From Clavaria fumosa (Eukaryota; Basidiomycota; Agaricomycetes; Agaricales; Clavariaceae): DNA of 64,000 bases. Shown one piece after another: positions 44,061 to 56,399 of the stretch. The stretch covers positions 744,001 through 808,000 of the forward strand of contig OX637804.1 in NCBI GenBank assembly GCA_951802425.1, read 5' to 3'. The notes beneath the pieces are model-generated. The model was not told where the DNA came from and did no database searches. It saw nothing but the letters and a program-made list of their open reading frames with translations. The translations under genes were made by a program, and so were the position numbers. Each line of letters starts with the position of its first letter. Position 1 is the first letter of the stretch.

Positions 44061-45660
44061 CTACATTGCCGAATCAGGAGATGCAGACGATGCTTCGATG
44101 AGTCGGTTATTGACAGAGGCAATAACCTGTCTTTCATGCGGGCTCAACTGCGCACGAGAGATGGCCCCTACGATAGACGCAAAGTCAAGAGTACCATCCT
44201 GAGTCTCGGCCGTAGAGGGCGGCTGGAGCTGCGGCGTAGGATTTGGCAGTGATGTCTCTGGTGCCGTATTAGCGGGGGCATCAGAGAACTGGGTGGATGT
44301 TGACTGCGGGTCGGCGGGAGATGCCAAATCTGGCAAGGAAGCTTGGTGTCCACTATCCGAAGCTTCGCGTGGCCGTTGTGATAGAAGAGCAGAATCGGCT
44401 TCCAAGGGATTAATGGCACGTTGAGATGACCTCTGGCCGACTAGAGTGGAAGAAAAGGGGGTGCGTGATTACAGCGCTTCACGCCGAAATGCTGTTTATT
44501 GGAAAAGAAGGCACTTTACCTATGGGGTCCACATGGGCTGCAGGATTACCTGTCACTGGAACGCACATGGGATTGTTAGACATGAGCTCAGTCTCGTGAC
44601 TGTAATGGCTGGATAGGGAATATGTGTATTGCTGTGGGCCGCCAAGGAATTCCGCGCCTGAGAAACGTCCCGCTATAGCTGAGGGCATATGTGGGTGGGT
44701 GGAAATGATGAACGCACCAAGAGACCGGAATGGTGATGGGAAATTCGTAGACTCCAATTGGCCTGTCTCCAATCCTGAGATAGATGAGGGTTGAATATCG
44801 ATGGGAGAGGGTGCTCTTGCTAGATCCAAACGTCTACGTCTACGCCTCCGCAAGAGCTCAAAGATGAGGATGAGTAGAACAAGGGCTACTGCGCCGACGA
44901 CACCCCCAGCAACCGAGGCACTGTGTGATTTGGGGGACAGAAGCGTTGTTGGCGAGGGCGATGGCGAGCTCGAGGAAGGTAAGGACATTGTTGACGAGGG
45001 CGGCGAGCTCATGGAAGAAGTCGCTGATGAGGATGACGACGGTGGAGACGTCGGTGTGACAGCCAAATTTGGGCTGTTGAGCCGATTAGTATGTTGTGTA
45101 GAAACTCAAAGAACAAGCCATACTTGAGAGTAATAGTCGAAAATTCGCCTACGGGAAAGAAGGCGGTAGGGCTGATAATGGTCGGGTCAGGACACACAGC
45201 GGACGGGAAAGGAAACATACTAAAATGTGGTTTGGAAAGGAGTGGTTGGGAGGGGAGGGTTTGCAGTGTAGGATTCAAAATAACTCGTGTAGTAATCCAG
45301 AAGGGGATACGTTGTGGTGACATTCCCCAAGCAAGCCGACGACGATCCAGGTTGGACGATGTAAGTAAATGTGAACCCCACACGGAATGCGATACCGGCG
45401 GGAATGTTGCAAATCCACTCCAGATAGCCAATGCCTTGAGGGACATCAAAGGCGAAGAGACGATGCGAGAGTGTTGCATCATAAAAGTAAAGGCTTCCAT
45501 CCACTGTGTTGTTGTAGAAAATGTCGGTCGGCTCACATTGCGTGGCCGTGAATGGAAAGACATATGAGCCGTTGTACAGCCACCCAGTTGCCAATGACTT
45601 CGCAACTGTGGCTAGAATCGTAACAGCAAAAGTCGCCAGAGCTGCCCACTGCGAGCACAT
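44061..45660 (-). CDS. Type A tandem-family membrane protein that lost its PPPY end, 453 aa
   Basis: Exons 45660-45221, 45171-45124, 45073-44718, 44657-44520 and 44440-44061; open. Signal MCSQWAALATFAVTILATVA; the usual APPTTGWLY is shortened to ATGWLY. EWICNIPAG and SSACLG are present. The stalk is followed by a span at about 217-236 and an enlarged basic cluster RRRRRRR. The last exon stops at a TAG (44061-44063) where sister genes have a sense codon. The 14 codons after it still read NTTASSPPPYTG before the next stop, so the loss of PPPY looks recent and due to a single change. Confidence 0.75.
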
Positions 45661-45951
45661 CGTCGCCGTCAAGAGAGAAGAGCGTTCCTCGCAAAGCTGT
45701 ACCTTATCACCTCATTATCACCAACAGCGCGGGCATGCCATGCTGGCGGAAATCATAGTCCTGATCTGGGATTGGGAGACGCCCTGGGTCTCCGCACTAT
45801 CCCAGCACAGTCCCAACATAGTGAGTAAGGCATCTCCACTCGACGTTCAGGTTTTTGTCCACTTTCTCCGCAACGCTGATACACACTCAGAGAGCGTGTA
45901 CGGGAGTTTGTGGTGAACCGAGGGTTTGTCAGCATCGTTTTGACGACCAGA

Positions 45952-46345
45952 TATAAAAAGGTGGCCTTTTGATGGGATTGATAACCCTAGGCTACCATGT
46001 GCAACCGGCGCTCTATGCTGTGTGGCAGCAGCGAATGTAGGTCGGACTATCTCTGATGCTACATCAATGCTGGGATGACTTCTTCGCCTCACCGACGGTG
46101 GAACCTTGCCCTCATTAAAGCCCGCGCAGACATTTTCTTTGTCACCCTTTACCTTCACTTAGCCCGGCACACTCTTTTCCCTATAATCTGTAATTTTACC
46201 ACTCTGCGTGTATACAATCGGAAGGTGAGGAGAGACAAGCGTCACGAAGGTCGACTCAAGCATCTGTGCGACACTCGCGAACGTCTGCACAATATAGGAG
46301 TGTGGATGCTGGGGCTCAACGCCGCAGTGATTTCTCTCCAAATAT
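45952..46345 (+). pseudogene. Companion-unit relic
   Basis: TATAAAA at 45952; ATGCTGTGTGGCAGC at 46015. Only KHLCDTRERLHNI of the charged segment remains (about 46258-46295). Confidence 0.4.
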
Positions 46346-46379
46346 TGTGGCTCACGACGCCGTCATTCTCCTAGGCTAC

Positions 46380-46735
46380 TGTATGTAAAAAAATCCTTTG
46401 TAACGCCCTTGAAGTAATCCTACCAAACGACAGGAAGAATTGACGGTATACAATGCAAGCACGAAATCACCACCTATATGCAAAACGCAAGCCCTTGTCA
46501 TGTTGTGCATGACAGAAATTTCAAGGACGTATTCATCCTGCACATGGTGACAGCGAAAAGGTCAAGTCCAATCAAATGACGCCCAAGGCGCGCGCACATG
46601 TGAGATGGCCCCCAAAACCGCGGTGAGCTCAAGGAGATCCTTGAGTCTAGCACCTCGAGGGCCAATAGAACAACGGCATTGCATGCGGTAGCAATGTCTC
46701 TGGTGCAGTATTAAATATCCAGAGACTTGGAGTAT
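46380..46735 (-). repeat. Type B downstream repeat
   Basis: Deleted copy of the 40670-41085 block; the small frame is truncated and the decayed type A last exon is at 46600-46720. Confidence 0.5.
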
Positions 46736-46787
46736 GGCAGCTAAAGTAGTAGTTTGTGGAGCGCGAGGCCGAAGCGGGGGGTGCCGA

Positions 46788-48197
46788 CTATTCGGAGATT
46801 TGCGCAGCCGAGGTTGGCAGGTGCGGTAGGGAAGAGGAGAGATCAGGTTGTGCTATTCGACAGGTCAGGCCGAGGCTGCAAACATAGATGCATCCGAGCT
46901 CACGATGATGTACGTTGTAAATGTTGAAGACGTTAGATACGCTATTATTAATATTAACATTACCAGATCCGACAGCTCCACCACTAGTAGCTGCCGCAGT
47001 TGAACAGATTGCAAGGAAGTACAAGCATCCTGGACTTACTTATTGTCGAACCATCATAGGTTTGTTGCGTGGACAAGGTCGCGCTCTCGCTATTTGCAGG
47101 GGATAGTGCTAAAAAGGATTGTGCTGATCAGCCTTGCGTTCCCGGTGGAGACTAAAATATCATGGCATGTGCAAAAGAAAAGGACACCTGCCTACGGGGA
47201 CCACGGCAGGCTCGAGACTGCCTGCAACCGGAACAACCATCGCACCACTGTCAGACTTGAGCTCATTTCCGTGACTACAAGGGGCGGGCGTGGTGCCAGG
47301 AAGTTCCGCGCCTGACAAGAATTTAACCCAAGATAGCACACGCACCAAGGCAGACACGACAAACGCACCAGATGACTGGAATGGTGGTGAGAGGTATGTA
47401 GACTCTAACTCGCCTGTGGTTGTAGGCTGAGCGTTGATAGGAGAAGATGTTCTTGCTAACCCAGAGCTCCTACGTCTCCGCCAGAGCATAAAAGCGAGGA
47501 TGAGTAGAACGAAGGCCACTGCGCCGACGACACCCCCAGCAATCTCAGCATTGGGTGAGGACGTTGGCGTGACAGCCAGGTTTGGGCTGTTGGGTCGATT
47601 AGTATATTGTTTGGAAACTCAAAGAATGAGTCATACTTGAGAGTAATGGTCGAGTATGCGCCTGTGGGAAAGGTGGTGGTAGTTCTGATAATGGTCGGGT
47701 CAAGACGCGCAGCGGACGGGAAAGGACACCTACAAAGTATTTGTGGGGAGGGAGGGGATGGAAGCGGTTTGAGTGTAGGATGCAAACGCAGTCGTGGAGT
47801 AAGTTAGACGAGAATAGGTTGTTGTGATATTCCCCAAGCAAGCCGATGACGACCCAGGTTGGACAACGTAATTCAATGAAAACGCCGCAGAGAATCCGAT
47901 ACCAGCGGGAATGTTGCAAATCCATTCCAAATAACCAATGCCTTTGGGGATAGAATTAATGGTGAAAAGGATGTGCGAGTATTTTGCATCATAAAAGTCA
48001 ATGACATCTCCATCCACCGTGTTGTTGTAGAAAATATCGAACGGCTCGCATTGCGTGGCCGTAAATGGCAAGATAAATGAGCCGAATTTGCCGTCAAGAT
48101 TGTACAGCCACCCAGTGGTTGGTGGTGCCAATGGTTTCGCAACTGTGGCTAGAAGTGCAACAGCAAAAATCGCCAGAACTGTACACAGCGAGTGCAT
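46788..48197 (-). CDS. Type B tandem-family membrane protein, 361 aa
   Basis: Exons 48197-47734, 47684-47637, 47586-47369, 47311-47192, 47123-47040, 46990-46904 and 46852-46788; 362 codons with stop, open. Signal MHSLCTVLAIFAVALLATVA; EWICNIPAG; SSACLG. The stalk is the shortest in the array (about 15 residues before the span at about 186-206). Intron 4 starts GCAGGT, a GC-AG intron shared with the other B copies. Exon 6 encodes GAVGSGNVNINNSVSNVF and NIYNVHH, rich in Asn with alternating small and branched residues. The end is AAQISE. No PPPY. It is the cleanest example of the B structure. Confidence 0.75.
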
Positions 48198-48468
48198 TGT
48201 CGTCGTCAGGAGAGAAGAGCGCTCCTCGCAAAGCTGTGCCTTATCACCTCATTATCTCCAACCGCGCGGGCATGCCATGATGGCGGGAAATCATAGTCCT
48301 GATCCAGACGCCTTGGGTATCCCAGCGCAGTCCCAACATGTAAGGCATCTCCACTCGACGTTCAGGTTGTTGTCCACTGTCTCCGCAACACCGATGCACA
48401 CTCAGAGGGCGCGTACGGGAATTCGTGGTGAACCGAGGGTTTGTCGACATGATTTTGACAACCAGATA

Positions 48469-48866
48469 TTAAAAGGCGGCCTTTGGGCTACCATGTGCGG
48501 CCGGCGCTCTATGCTGTATGGCAGCGCCCATACGAGTCGGCGGCGAATGCGTAGGTCAGACTATCTCCAAATGCTAGATAGTGGAAAAGAAGATAATTTA
48601 CCTATGGGATCGTCAAGTAGGGCGCATTATCGAGGGAGAAATGGGAGGTGGGTATAGCGCCGCCCCCGCGCTCTCCAAAGTGTGGCCAACATTTTTTGGG
48701 GATCTGGGCAGCCCTGACTGTCTACGTTGAGTATAGTGGCTAAAGTAGTCATTGGCAGAGCGAGAGAGGCCAAAGTGGGGAGGCCCACTATCTGGTGGTT
48801 CATGCAGCGTAATGAAAGAACTGGCTCTGCGTGGTAATGCTTTGGGATGGCCTACGACGCGGTTTG
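48469..48866. other. Rearranged intergenic DNA
   Basis: Decayed companion-unit start (48480-48580), then a fragment of a family intron 4 (48585-48608) joined to part of the 33088-type frame (48610-48730). No gene. Confidence 0.45.
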
Positions 48867-50313
48867 TCAATGTCGCCGTAGAGAAGAGAGGAGACCACGT
48901 CGTGCTAAATTGACGAGTCAGGCTGAGGCTGCAAATATCGATTCAATCAAGCTTACCATGATGTATGTGAAGTGAATGAATCGTGATATTTTGAGATACG
49001 ACATTACCAGATCCGACAGCTCCACCACCAGTAACTGCCGCAGTTGAACAGATTGCAGAGAAGTACAAGCATCCTGGACTCACTTATTGTCGAACCATTG
49101 TAGGTTTGTTGCATGGACAAGGTCGCTGGCAGCATGCCAGTCATGCTCTCAATATCTGCAGGGGATAGTGCTATAAAGGATTGTGCTGATCAGCCTTGCA
49201 TTCTCGATGGAGGCTAAAATATCATAGCATGTGCAAAAGAAAAGGACACCTGCCTACGGGGACCACGGCAGGCTCAAGATTGCCTGCCTCCGGAACAACC
49301 ATGGCACCACTGTCAGAGTTGAGCTCATTTCCGTGACGACAAGGGGCGGGCGTAGTGCCAGGAAGTTCCGCGCCTAACAAACATTTAATATAAGATAACA
49401 CATGCAACAGGGCAGACACGATGAACGCACCAGAAGATTGGAATGGTGGCGAGAGGTCTGTAGACCCTAACTCGCCCGTGGTTGCGGGCTGTGTATTGAT
49501 AGGAGAAGATGCTGACCCCGAGCTCCTACGTCTCTGCCAAAGCATAAGAATGAGGATGAGCAGAGCCAAGGCTACTGCGCCGACGACACCCCCAGCAACC
49601 GAGGCACTGTGTGGTTTGGGGGAAGAGAGCGTTGTTGGCGAGGACAATGGCGAACTCGAGGAAGGTGAGGACATTGTTGACGAGGGCGTCGAGCGTGAGG
49701 ACATTGTTGGCGAGGGCGGCGGGCTTATGGAAGAAGTCACTGGTGAAGATGGGGACGGTGGTGACGTTGTCGGTGTGACAGCTAAGTTTGGGCTGTTGAG
49801 TAAATTAGTATATTGTGTGGAAACTCAAAGAACGAGCCTCACTTCACTGTAATGGTCGAATATGAGCCTGTGGGAAAGGTGGTTGTAGGGCTGATAATGG
49901 TCGGGTCAAAGACAAGTGGCGGACGGGAATGGAGACATACTGAGTATTTGTGGGGAGGGAAGGGATGAGCGGGGAAGGGTTTCGAGTGTATGATGCAAAA
50001 ACAGTCGTGGAGTAAGTCAGATGGGAATAGGTTGTTGTGATATTCCCCAAGCAAGCCGATGACGATCCAGGTTGGACGATATAATTGAATTTGTGGTCCA
50101 GATTGAATCCGATACCGGCGGGAATGTTACAAATCCACTCCAAATAACCAATGCCATTGGGGAAATCAATGGTGAAAAGAGTGTGCGAGCGTGTTGCGTC
50201 ATAAAAGTCAAAGATATCTTCAGTGGCCGTCGTGTTGTAGTAAATGTAGAACGGCTCGCATTGCGTGGCCGTGAATGGAAGGATGGATGAGCCAAAGAAG
50301 TCATCGTACAGCC
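48867..50313 (-). pseudogene. Type B/C hybrid gene without signal peptide
   Basis: A deletion joins the GWLY codons (50313) directly to 5'-leader sequence, removing the start codon and signal peptide. The rest is well preserved: EWICNIPAGIGF, SSACLG, span GGVVGAVALALLILILMLW, and a B tail whose motif exon reads AVGSGNVVSQNITIHSLHIHH, intermediate between types B and C. Confidence 0.7.
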
Positions 50314-50694
50314 ACAGCTTATCATCTCGTTATCACCAACCACGTGGGCATGGCGGGAAATCATAGTCCTGATGAGTCCCTGCGTCTGGGCCGCGGTTGG
50401 CTCCACACTATCAATGGTGTGTAGGGTATCATCGAAAGTCTCTCTCCTGCTCGATTTTCAGGCTGTTGTCCACTTTCTCCGCTGTGACGCACACCCAGAG
50501 AGCACGGACGGCATTTTGTGGTGAGCCGAAGGTGTAGTCTTGATCCGGACATTGGGAAGCATAGTGAGTAAGGCATCTCCTGCTCGACGTTCAGGCTGTT
50601 GTCCACTTTCTCTGCAACTGTGATACACACCCAGAGAGCCCGGACGGCATTTCGTGGTGAGCCGAACGTCATCGACGCTGTTCTGATGACCAGA

Positions 50695-51200
50695 TATAAA
50701 AAGGCGGCCTTTTGATGGGATTGATAACCCTAGGCCACCTTGTGCAGCTGGCGTTCTATGCTGTGTAGCAGCAGTGAATGCGTAGGTCGGACTATCTCTG
50801 ATGCTACATCAATGCTGAGATGACGATGACTTCTTCAGCTCGCCTCCCCGAATGGCGGAATGTTCACAAACCTTTCCCTCATTGAAGCCTGCGCCAACGC
50901 TTCCCTCGTCACCCTTTATCCTTTCAGCTAATCCAACTCTCTTGCTGTAGTCCGTCATTTCCTTTCTGCGTGCCTACAATTGGCAGTTATTGACCTTTGG
51001 CATTCCCTTGATTATCCGGCTTTTGGCAAAGCTGCAAACCCTCCGCCGTGCGTAGGCAAGCGCGTCGCGGAAGGGTGAGCGTGTCACACGGAAAGTCGGC
51101 CCCAGCATCTGCGCGACACACGTGAACGCCTGGAGCGCGACGCCACTATCATTTCCGCTAGCGCGCGATTACCAATGTGTCTCCACGGCTCGTGCCCTGC
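50695..51200 (+). pseudogene. Companion-unit relic
   Basis: TATAAAA at 50695; 5' frame from 50757. The charged segment is reduced to RDTRERLERDATIISA-like codons at about 51110-51160. Confidence 0.4.
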
Positions 51201-51564
51201 TTCATCCCCAAAAGCGCTGCCGCGCCGACCCATCACTTTCTGTATGATACATGCTCTAACGAACACGATGTGTCTGTGTCTGTATGGGCTTCAGTCACAC
51301 TCCACCCACCGATGCGTCTCATCTGGCCCTGGAACCCATATGCCGAGACACGACGTAGCGCTGCTACGTAAGCGCTCCCTCTCTCGATTACAGGGCATGC
51401 CTCCGCAGACATCTGACACAAGAGTCTTATTCGACCCACTGACCACGTCTGAGACACAGCCATGCGAGAGTGCTTCACATTCACCAATGTGACGTCATAT
51501 CTTGCCGCTGTGATCATCGGAGCCAAGACAGCCGAGACAAAACAAGTACCTGATCGATGATCAC

Positions 51565-52012
51565 TTATAAAAATTAGGAGGTCATATTTGGTAGTGGCGG
51601 AGATGCTATGACCGAATTGGGTGAATAGATTGGTAACAGAGGCAATGATCTGTCTCTCCCTCATGCTCAATCGCGTGCGAGAAGATGACCCCTAAAACGG
51701 TCGCAAGGTCGGTGGGTTCCTCTTGAGTCTCGCTCGTCATGGGCGGCTGAAGCGGCGGCGTTGTATCTAGCCGTGATGTCTCTGGTGCCAGGATATCTGT
51801 AGCTTGGCGTCTTCCATCTGAAGGTTCTCGTGGCTGTCGTGACGGAAGAGCAGACTCGGCTTCCAAGGGCGTGATGACGCCTTGGGATGGCCTCTGGCCG
51901 ACTAGAGTAGAAAAAGGGGGTGCGTGTGTGCGACATCTTTAGTGCTTCGTGCTAACACACTATATAGTGGGACAGAAGATAATGTACGTACCTATGAGGT
52001 CTGCATGGGCGC
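51565..52012 (-). pseudogene. Solo last-exon relic with intron 4
   Basis: Retains the end of exon 4, intron 4 (GTACGT donor) and exon 5 up to DLATVLGVIF. One extra base in GVISRARLS shifts the frame and the PPPY codons are mutated. Confidence 0.6.
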
Positions 52013-52189
52013 ACCATCGAGGGTGAATTGAGAAGTGGGTAGCGCCGCCGCCGCGCTCTCCAAAACGTGACCAGCATTTTTTTGGGATCTGGGTGGCCCT
52101 GACTGTCTACGTTGATTTGGGCGACCGCCGACTCCAGTTAGGCGGAGTTGCTGATGTCCTTACCTCGCGTGGGACGATGAACGAAGGCG

Positions 52190-52690
52190 ATATTCGATAT
52201 GCCCCATTCCTGTAAAGATGGCCCAATGATATGTTATGAGGAGGTGCCGGTATCTTGCCATTCCTGGGACTATAAAATAAATGCAGCCGATGACCCGACG
52301 TAGCGCTGCCTCCCAGCACTGGCAGGTCATGCCCTCCCTAAACGCGGGGTGTACCGCCTCCAAAGCTGCACAACCAAGGGCTTGTTTGAGGACAGTGCAA
52401 TGCACTAAGAGCAAGAACACATCATCAGATTGACAATTTCCAAGGTGCGGCAGACTTACATATGGAGCTATTGTCCACTACAACTGTCCAAACTCCGGGT
52501 ACACTACCATATATATACAAGAAGCTCCTACTAAGCAAACTGATAACAATGATTACAGACAATACAAGTGCAGAACGCCTTGGACCATAAACACAAAGCA
52601 TTATCAGCATCCCCCACTTCCTTCGCATGCTCTCGCAAAAATTTTGGGTATAACAGGAAATCGGGGTCATTCTATATAGGGCGGTGGGGA
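52190..52690. repeat. 3'-flank dispersed repeat
   Basis: Relative of 24640-25138. Beyond it, 52725-52830 is a decayed type A last exon. Confidence 0.55.
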
Positions 52691-52970
52691 AGTCGCCGTC
52701 GTGTTCTGCCTTCTGAGATTGCCCCTAAAACTGCGATGAGCTCAGGGAGACCCCATTGAGTCTAACTCCTCGAGGGCTGCTGGGGCTACGGTATTGCATC
52801 CGGTAGTGATGTTTCTGGTGCAGTTATCAAAGGAATATAGCGGCTAAAGTAGTCATTGGCAGAGCGAGAGAGGCCAAAGCGGGGAGGCCCACTATCTGGT
52901 GGTTCAAGCAGCGTAATGAAAGAACTGGCTCTGCGTGATAATGCTTTGGGATGGCCCACGACGCGGTTTG

Positions 52971-54440
52971 TCAATGTCGCCGTAGAGAAGAGAGGAGACC
53001 ACGTCGTGCTAAATTGACGAGTCAGGCTGAGGCTGCAAATATCGATTCAATCAAGCTTACTATCATGTATGTGGAGCGAATTAATTGTGATATTTTGAGA
53101 TACAACATTACCAGATCCGATAGCTCCACCACCAGTAGCTGCCGCAGTTGGACAAATTGGTGGGAAATACAAGCATCCTGGACTCACTCATTGTCGAGCC
53201 ATTGTAATTTTGTCGCATGGACAAGGTAGCTGGCAGCATGCCAGTCATGCTTTCAATATCTGCAGGGGATAGTGCTGCAAGGGGTTGTGCTGTAAATGAA
53301 ATCAGCCTTGCGTCCCCGGTGGGCTAAAATATCATAGCATATGCAAAAGAAAAGGGCACCTGCCTACGGAGACCACGGCAGGCTCGAGATTACTTGTCAC
53401 TGAAATAACCATGGTGCCACTGTCAGACTTGAGCTCGTTTCCGCGACTGCAAGGCTTGGGTGTGGTACCAAGAAGTTCCGCGCCTGACAAGAATTTAACA
53501 TAAGATAACATACACACTAGGATGGACACGATGAACGCAACAGAAGACTGGAATGGTGGTGAGAGGCATGTAGACCCTAACTCGCCCATGGTTGCGGGCT
53601 GAGTATTAATAGGGGAAGATGCTCACCCCGAGCTTCTACGTCTCCCCCAGAGTATAAGAGCGAGGATGAGTAAAACGAAGGCTACTGCGCCGATGACACC
53701 CGCAGCAGCCGAGGCACTGTGTGGTTTGGGGGAAGAGAGCGTTTTTGGCGGCGAGGACAATGGCGAGCTCGAGGAAGGTGAGGGCGTTGTTGATGAGAGC
53801 GGCGAGCGTGAGGACATTATTGGCGAGGGCGGCGAGCTTATGGAAGAAGTCTCTGGTGAAGATGAGGACAGTGGGGACGTTGTCGGTGTGACAGCTAGGT
53901 TTGGGCCGTTGAGTCGATTAGTATATTGTGTGGAAACTCAAAGAACGAGCCTCACTTGACTGTAATGGTCGAATATGCGCCTGTGGGAAAGGTGGTTGTA
54001 GGGCTGATAATGGTCAGGTCAAGGACAAGCAGCGGACGGGAAAGGAGACGAATAAAGTATTTGTGGGGCGAGAAGTGAGCAGGGGAGGGTTTCGAGTGAA
54101 GGATGCAAAAGCAGTCATGTTGTAACCCAGATGTTGTGATAATGCCCAAGCAAGCCCGACTCCCCAGCTTTGACGACGTAATCATTGAATCGGAAACCGA
54201 CGGGAATGTTGCAAATCCACTCCAAATAACCGATGCCTTTGGGGATGTTAATGGTGAAAAGGAGGTGCGAGATTGTTGCGTCGCAAAAGTCAAGGAAAAG
54301 CCCATCCGCCATCGGATTGTTGTAAATGGTCCACCCGCTGTCGAATGTCGAACGGTTCGCATTGCGTAGCACGCAATGCGAGCCGTTCGACATTTACTAC
54401 AATGCGATGGTGGCCGTGAATGGAAAGACATATGTATGGC
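52971..54440 (-). pseudogene. Type B pseudogene
   Basis: TGA in exon 3 after RRRSSG (about 53627), a deletion in the ACLG region of exon 1 (about 54120-54165), and a 51-bp palindrome at 54344-54394 in place of the CEPF region. The signal peptide is not identifiable. The membrane span GVIGAVAFVLLILALILW survives. Confidence 0.75.
54344..54394. repeat. Palindrome in ectodomain exon
   Basis: 24-bp arms with one mismatch, 3-nt loop AGC; an inverted copy of the codons around QCEPFDI. Confidence 0.9.
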
Positions 54441-54719
54441 GTACCACACTGGACAAATGGCACATTAATGAGCCATTTTACGCAGGATCCTGCACTTTCC
54501 CTAGGGATCCTGGGATCCCAATATAGTGAGTAAGGCATCTCCACTCGACGTTCAGGCTGTTGTCCACTTTCTCTGCAACTGTGATGCACACCTACTAGGT
54601 GTAGAGACGCGGACGGCATTTCGTGGTGGTGAGTCGAACGTTATCGGCGCCGTCGACCAGATCTGGAATGGCGACCTTGTGATGGGATTGATAACCCTAT
54701 TGTGGCAGCGCTCATAATC

Positions 54720-55170
54720 GAGTCATATGAGTGGGCGGCGAATGCGTAGGTCAGACTATCTCTAATTCTACATCAATGCTGGGACAACTTCCTCTCCCTG
54801 ACGCTGACACTTTCCTTGTCACCCTTTACCTTCACTCAGCCTGTCCCACTCTCTTCCCTTATATTCGTCATTTTACAACTCGCCCTTTCTGCGTTCATGC
54901 AATCGTAGCTTTAGGAATTCCCTCCACCATCCGGCCTTTGGCAGAGCTGAAAACCCTCCGCCATGCGTAAGTGATATGGGGTGGGTACGCGAGCGTGTTG
55001 CGGAGCCGGCCGAACTAGTCGACGACGACGACGACGGTGAAGACAGACAAGCGCGTCACGAAGGTCGACTCAAGCATCTGCGTGACACTCGCGAGCGTCT
55101 GCACGAGCGAATGCAGGAGTGTGGATGCTGGAGCGCAACGCCGCAGTGATTTCCCTCAAAATATCGTAGC
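54720..55170 (+). pseudogene. Companion-unit copy, best charged segment
   Basis: At 54983-55150 one frame reads VRERVAEPAELVDDDDDGED, RQARHEGRLKHLRDTRERL, HERMQECGCWSATPQ then stop. The 5' part is truncated. Confidence 0.45.
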
Positions 55171-55587
55171 TCACGACAGCCAATGTGTCTTCACGATGTG
55201 ACACACATAGTCTCAAGAAGGGTAACGAGGTATCGTTCAAGATTGTCTCATGTCAATATCTGACTAAATCCCGAAGTACATCCACATGGTTATTCAACAT
55301 CGCCAACTTGTACAGGGCATCAATTCTGTTGAGAAAGGGGTGCTAACTGCTAAGGCACCGAAACTCCGTGTTGGCGCAACCGCCTTTTCGTATGTGAAAT
55401 AGTAATTATGTATGTCCCGGGCGTCTCATGAAGTGGTTGGTTTCCAGATCCCTAATCTTGCCCTGGATCCTGCCAACATCCCTGATTTCGAGGATGGTCT
55501 GATATCACTCAAGCATGCAGTGTGATGCGATTGGGTGGCACCCAGTCGCATTGCACTGCACGCTTGAGAGCTCCCGCTGGTCCAGTT

Positions 55588-56022
55588 CCGGAATTCGGAC
55601 ACTCGTAATTGATTACTTCAAGGAGGCTGCAAAAGAATTTCTTACGTACGGTAGCGAATTTAGTGACAGTGTTCCTGCAAGCCTCACCTTTGCCTACGCG
55701 CTCGCGTGAGCCGCCTGTTATTGTTGCCGTTGTCGCAAGGCGCTCACGTCTGGGGCCCCTTCTCCACGCTTCCGGCTGGGGTGGCGGCGGTGGGGAGCTC
55801 TAGATGTCTAGTGTGGGCTTCAAGGTGGAGGAATTGTGGGACTGCCGAAACAATCTAGCGATCATCGCCATTGCTCGGAAGGGGAGGGCGTGGCTCTGCG
55901 AGAAAGAGAAGATTTGGCCGAATACTGTGTAAACAATTAACGCAGTACATAAAGTCAAGGAGGATGTTGGGCGGGGGCGAATTGCCCATGCCAGTCATGC
56001 GAGCATCAAAACTTTGGACTGG
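55588..56022. repeat. 435-bp inverted segment
   Basis: Reverse complement of 40309-40753 within an otherwise directly repeated block (55360-56400 versus 40080-41085). Confidence 0.75.
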
Positions 56023-56229
56023 ATAAACATGTAATTCCTACCAATCAACCTGAAATTTTGACAATGTACAACGCAAGCACGAGATCACCACCTATGTGCA
56101 AAACACAAGCCCTTGTCATGTTGTTTATGACAGAAAGTTCAAGGACCTGGTCATCCTGTACACGGTGGCAGCGAATAGGCCAAGTCCAATCAAGTGACGC
56201 CCATGGAGGCTTGGACCAGCAGGTTGCCT

Positions 56230-56375
56230 CCCATGCACATGTGAGATGGCCCCCAAAACCGCGGTGAGCTCAAGAAGACCTTTGAGTCTAGCGCCTCGAG
56301 GGCTGATAGAACAACGGCATTGCGTGCTGTAGCAACGTCTCTGGTGCGGGATTAGTCGGGGTGTCCAGGGACTTG
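56230..56375 (-). pseudogene. Decayed type A last exon
   Basis: Minus strand reads NPAPETLLQ and ARLKGLLELTAVLGAISHV in separate frames, matching APETSL and LDFAAILGVISR of type A. Confidence 0.5.
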
Positions 56376-56399
56376 GAGTATGGCAGCTAAAGTGGTGGT

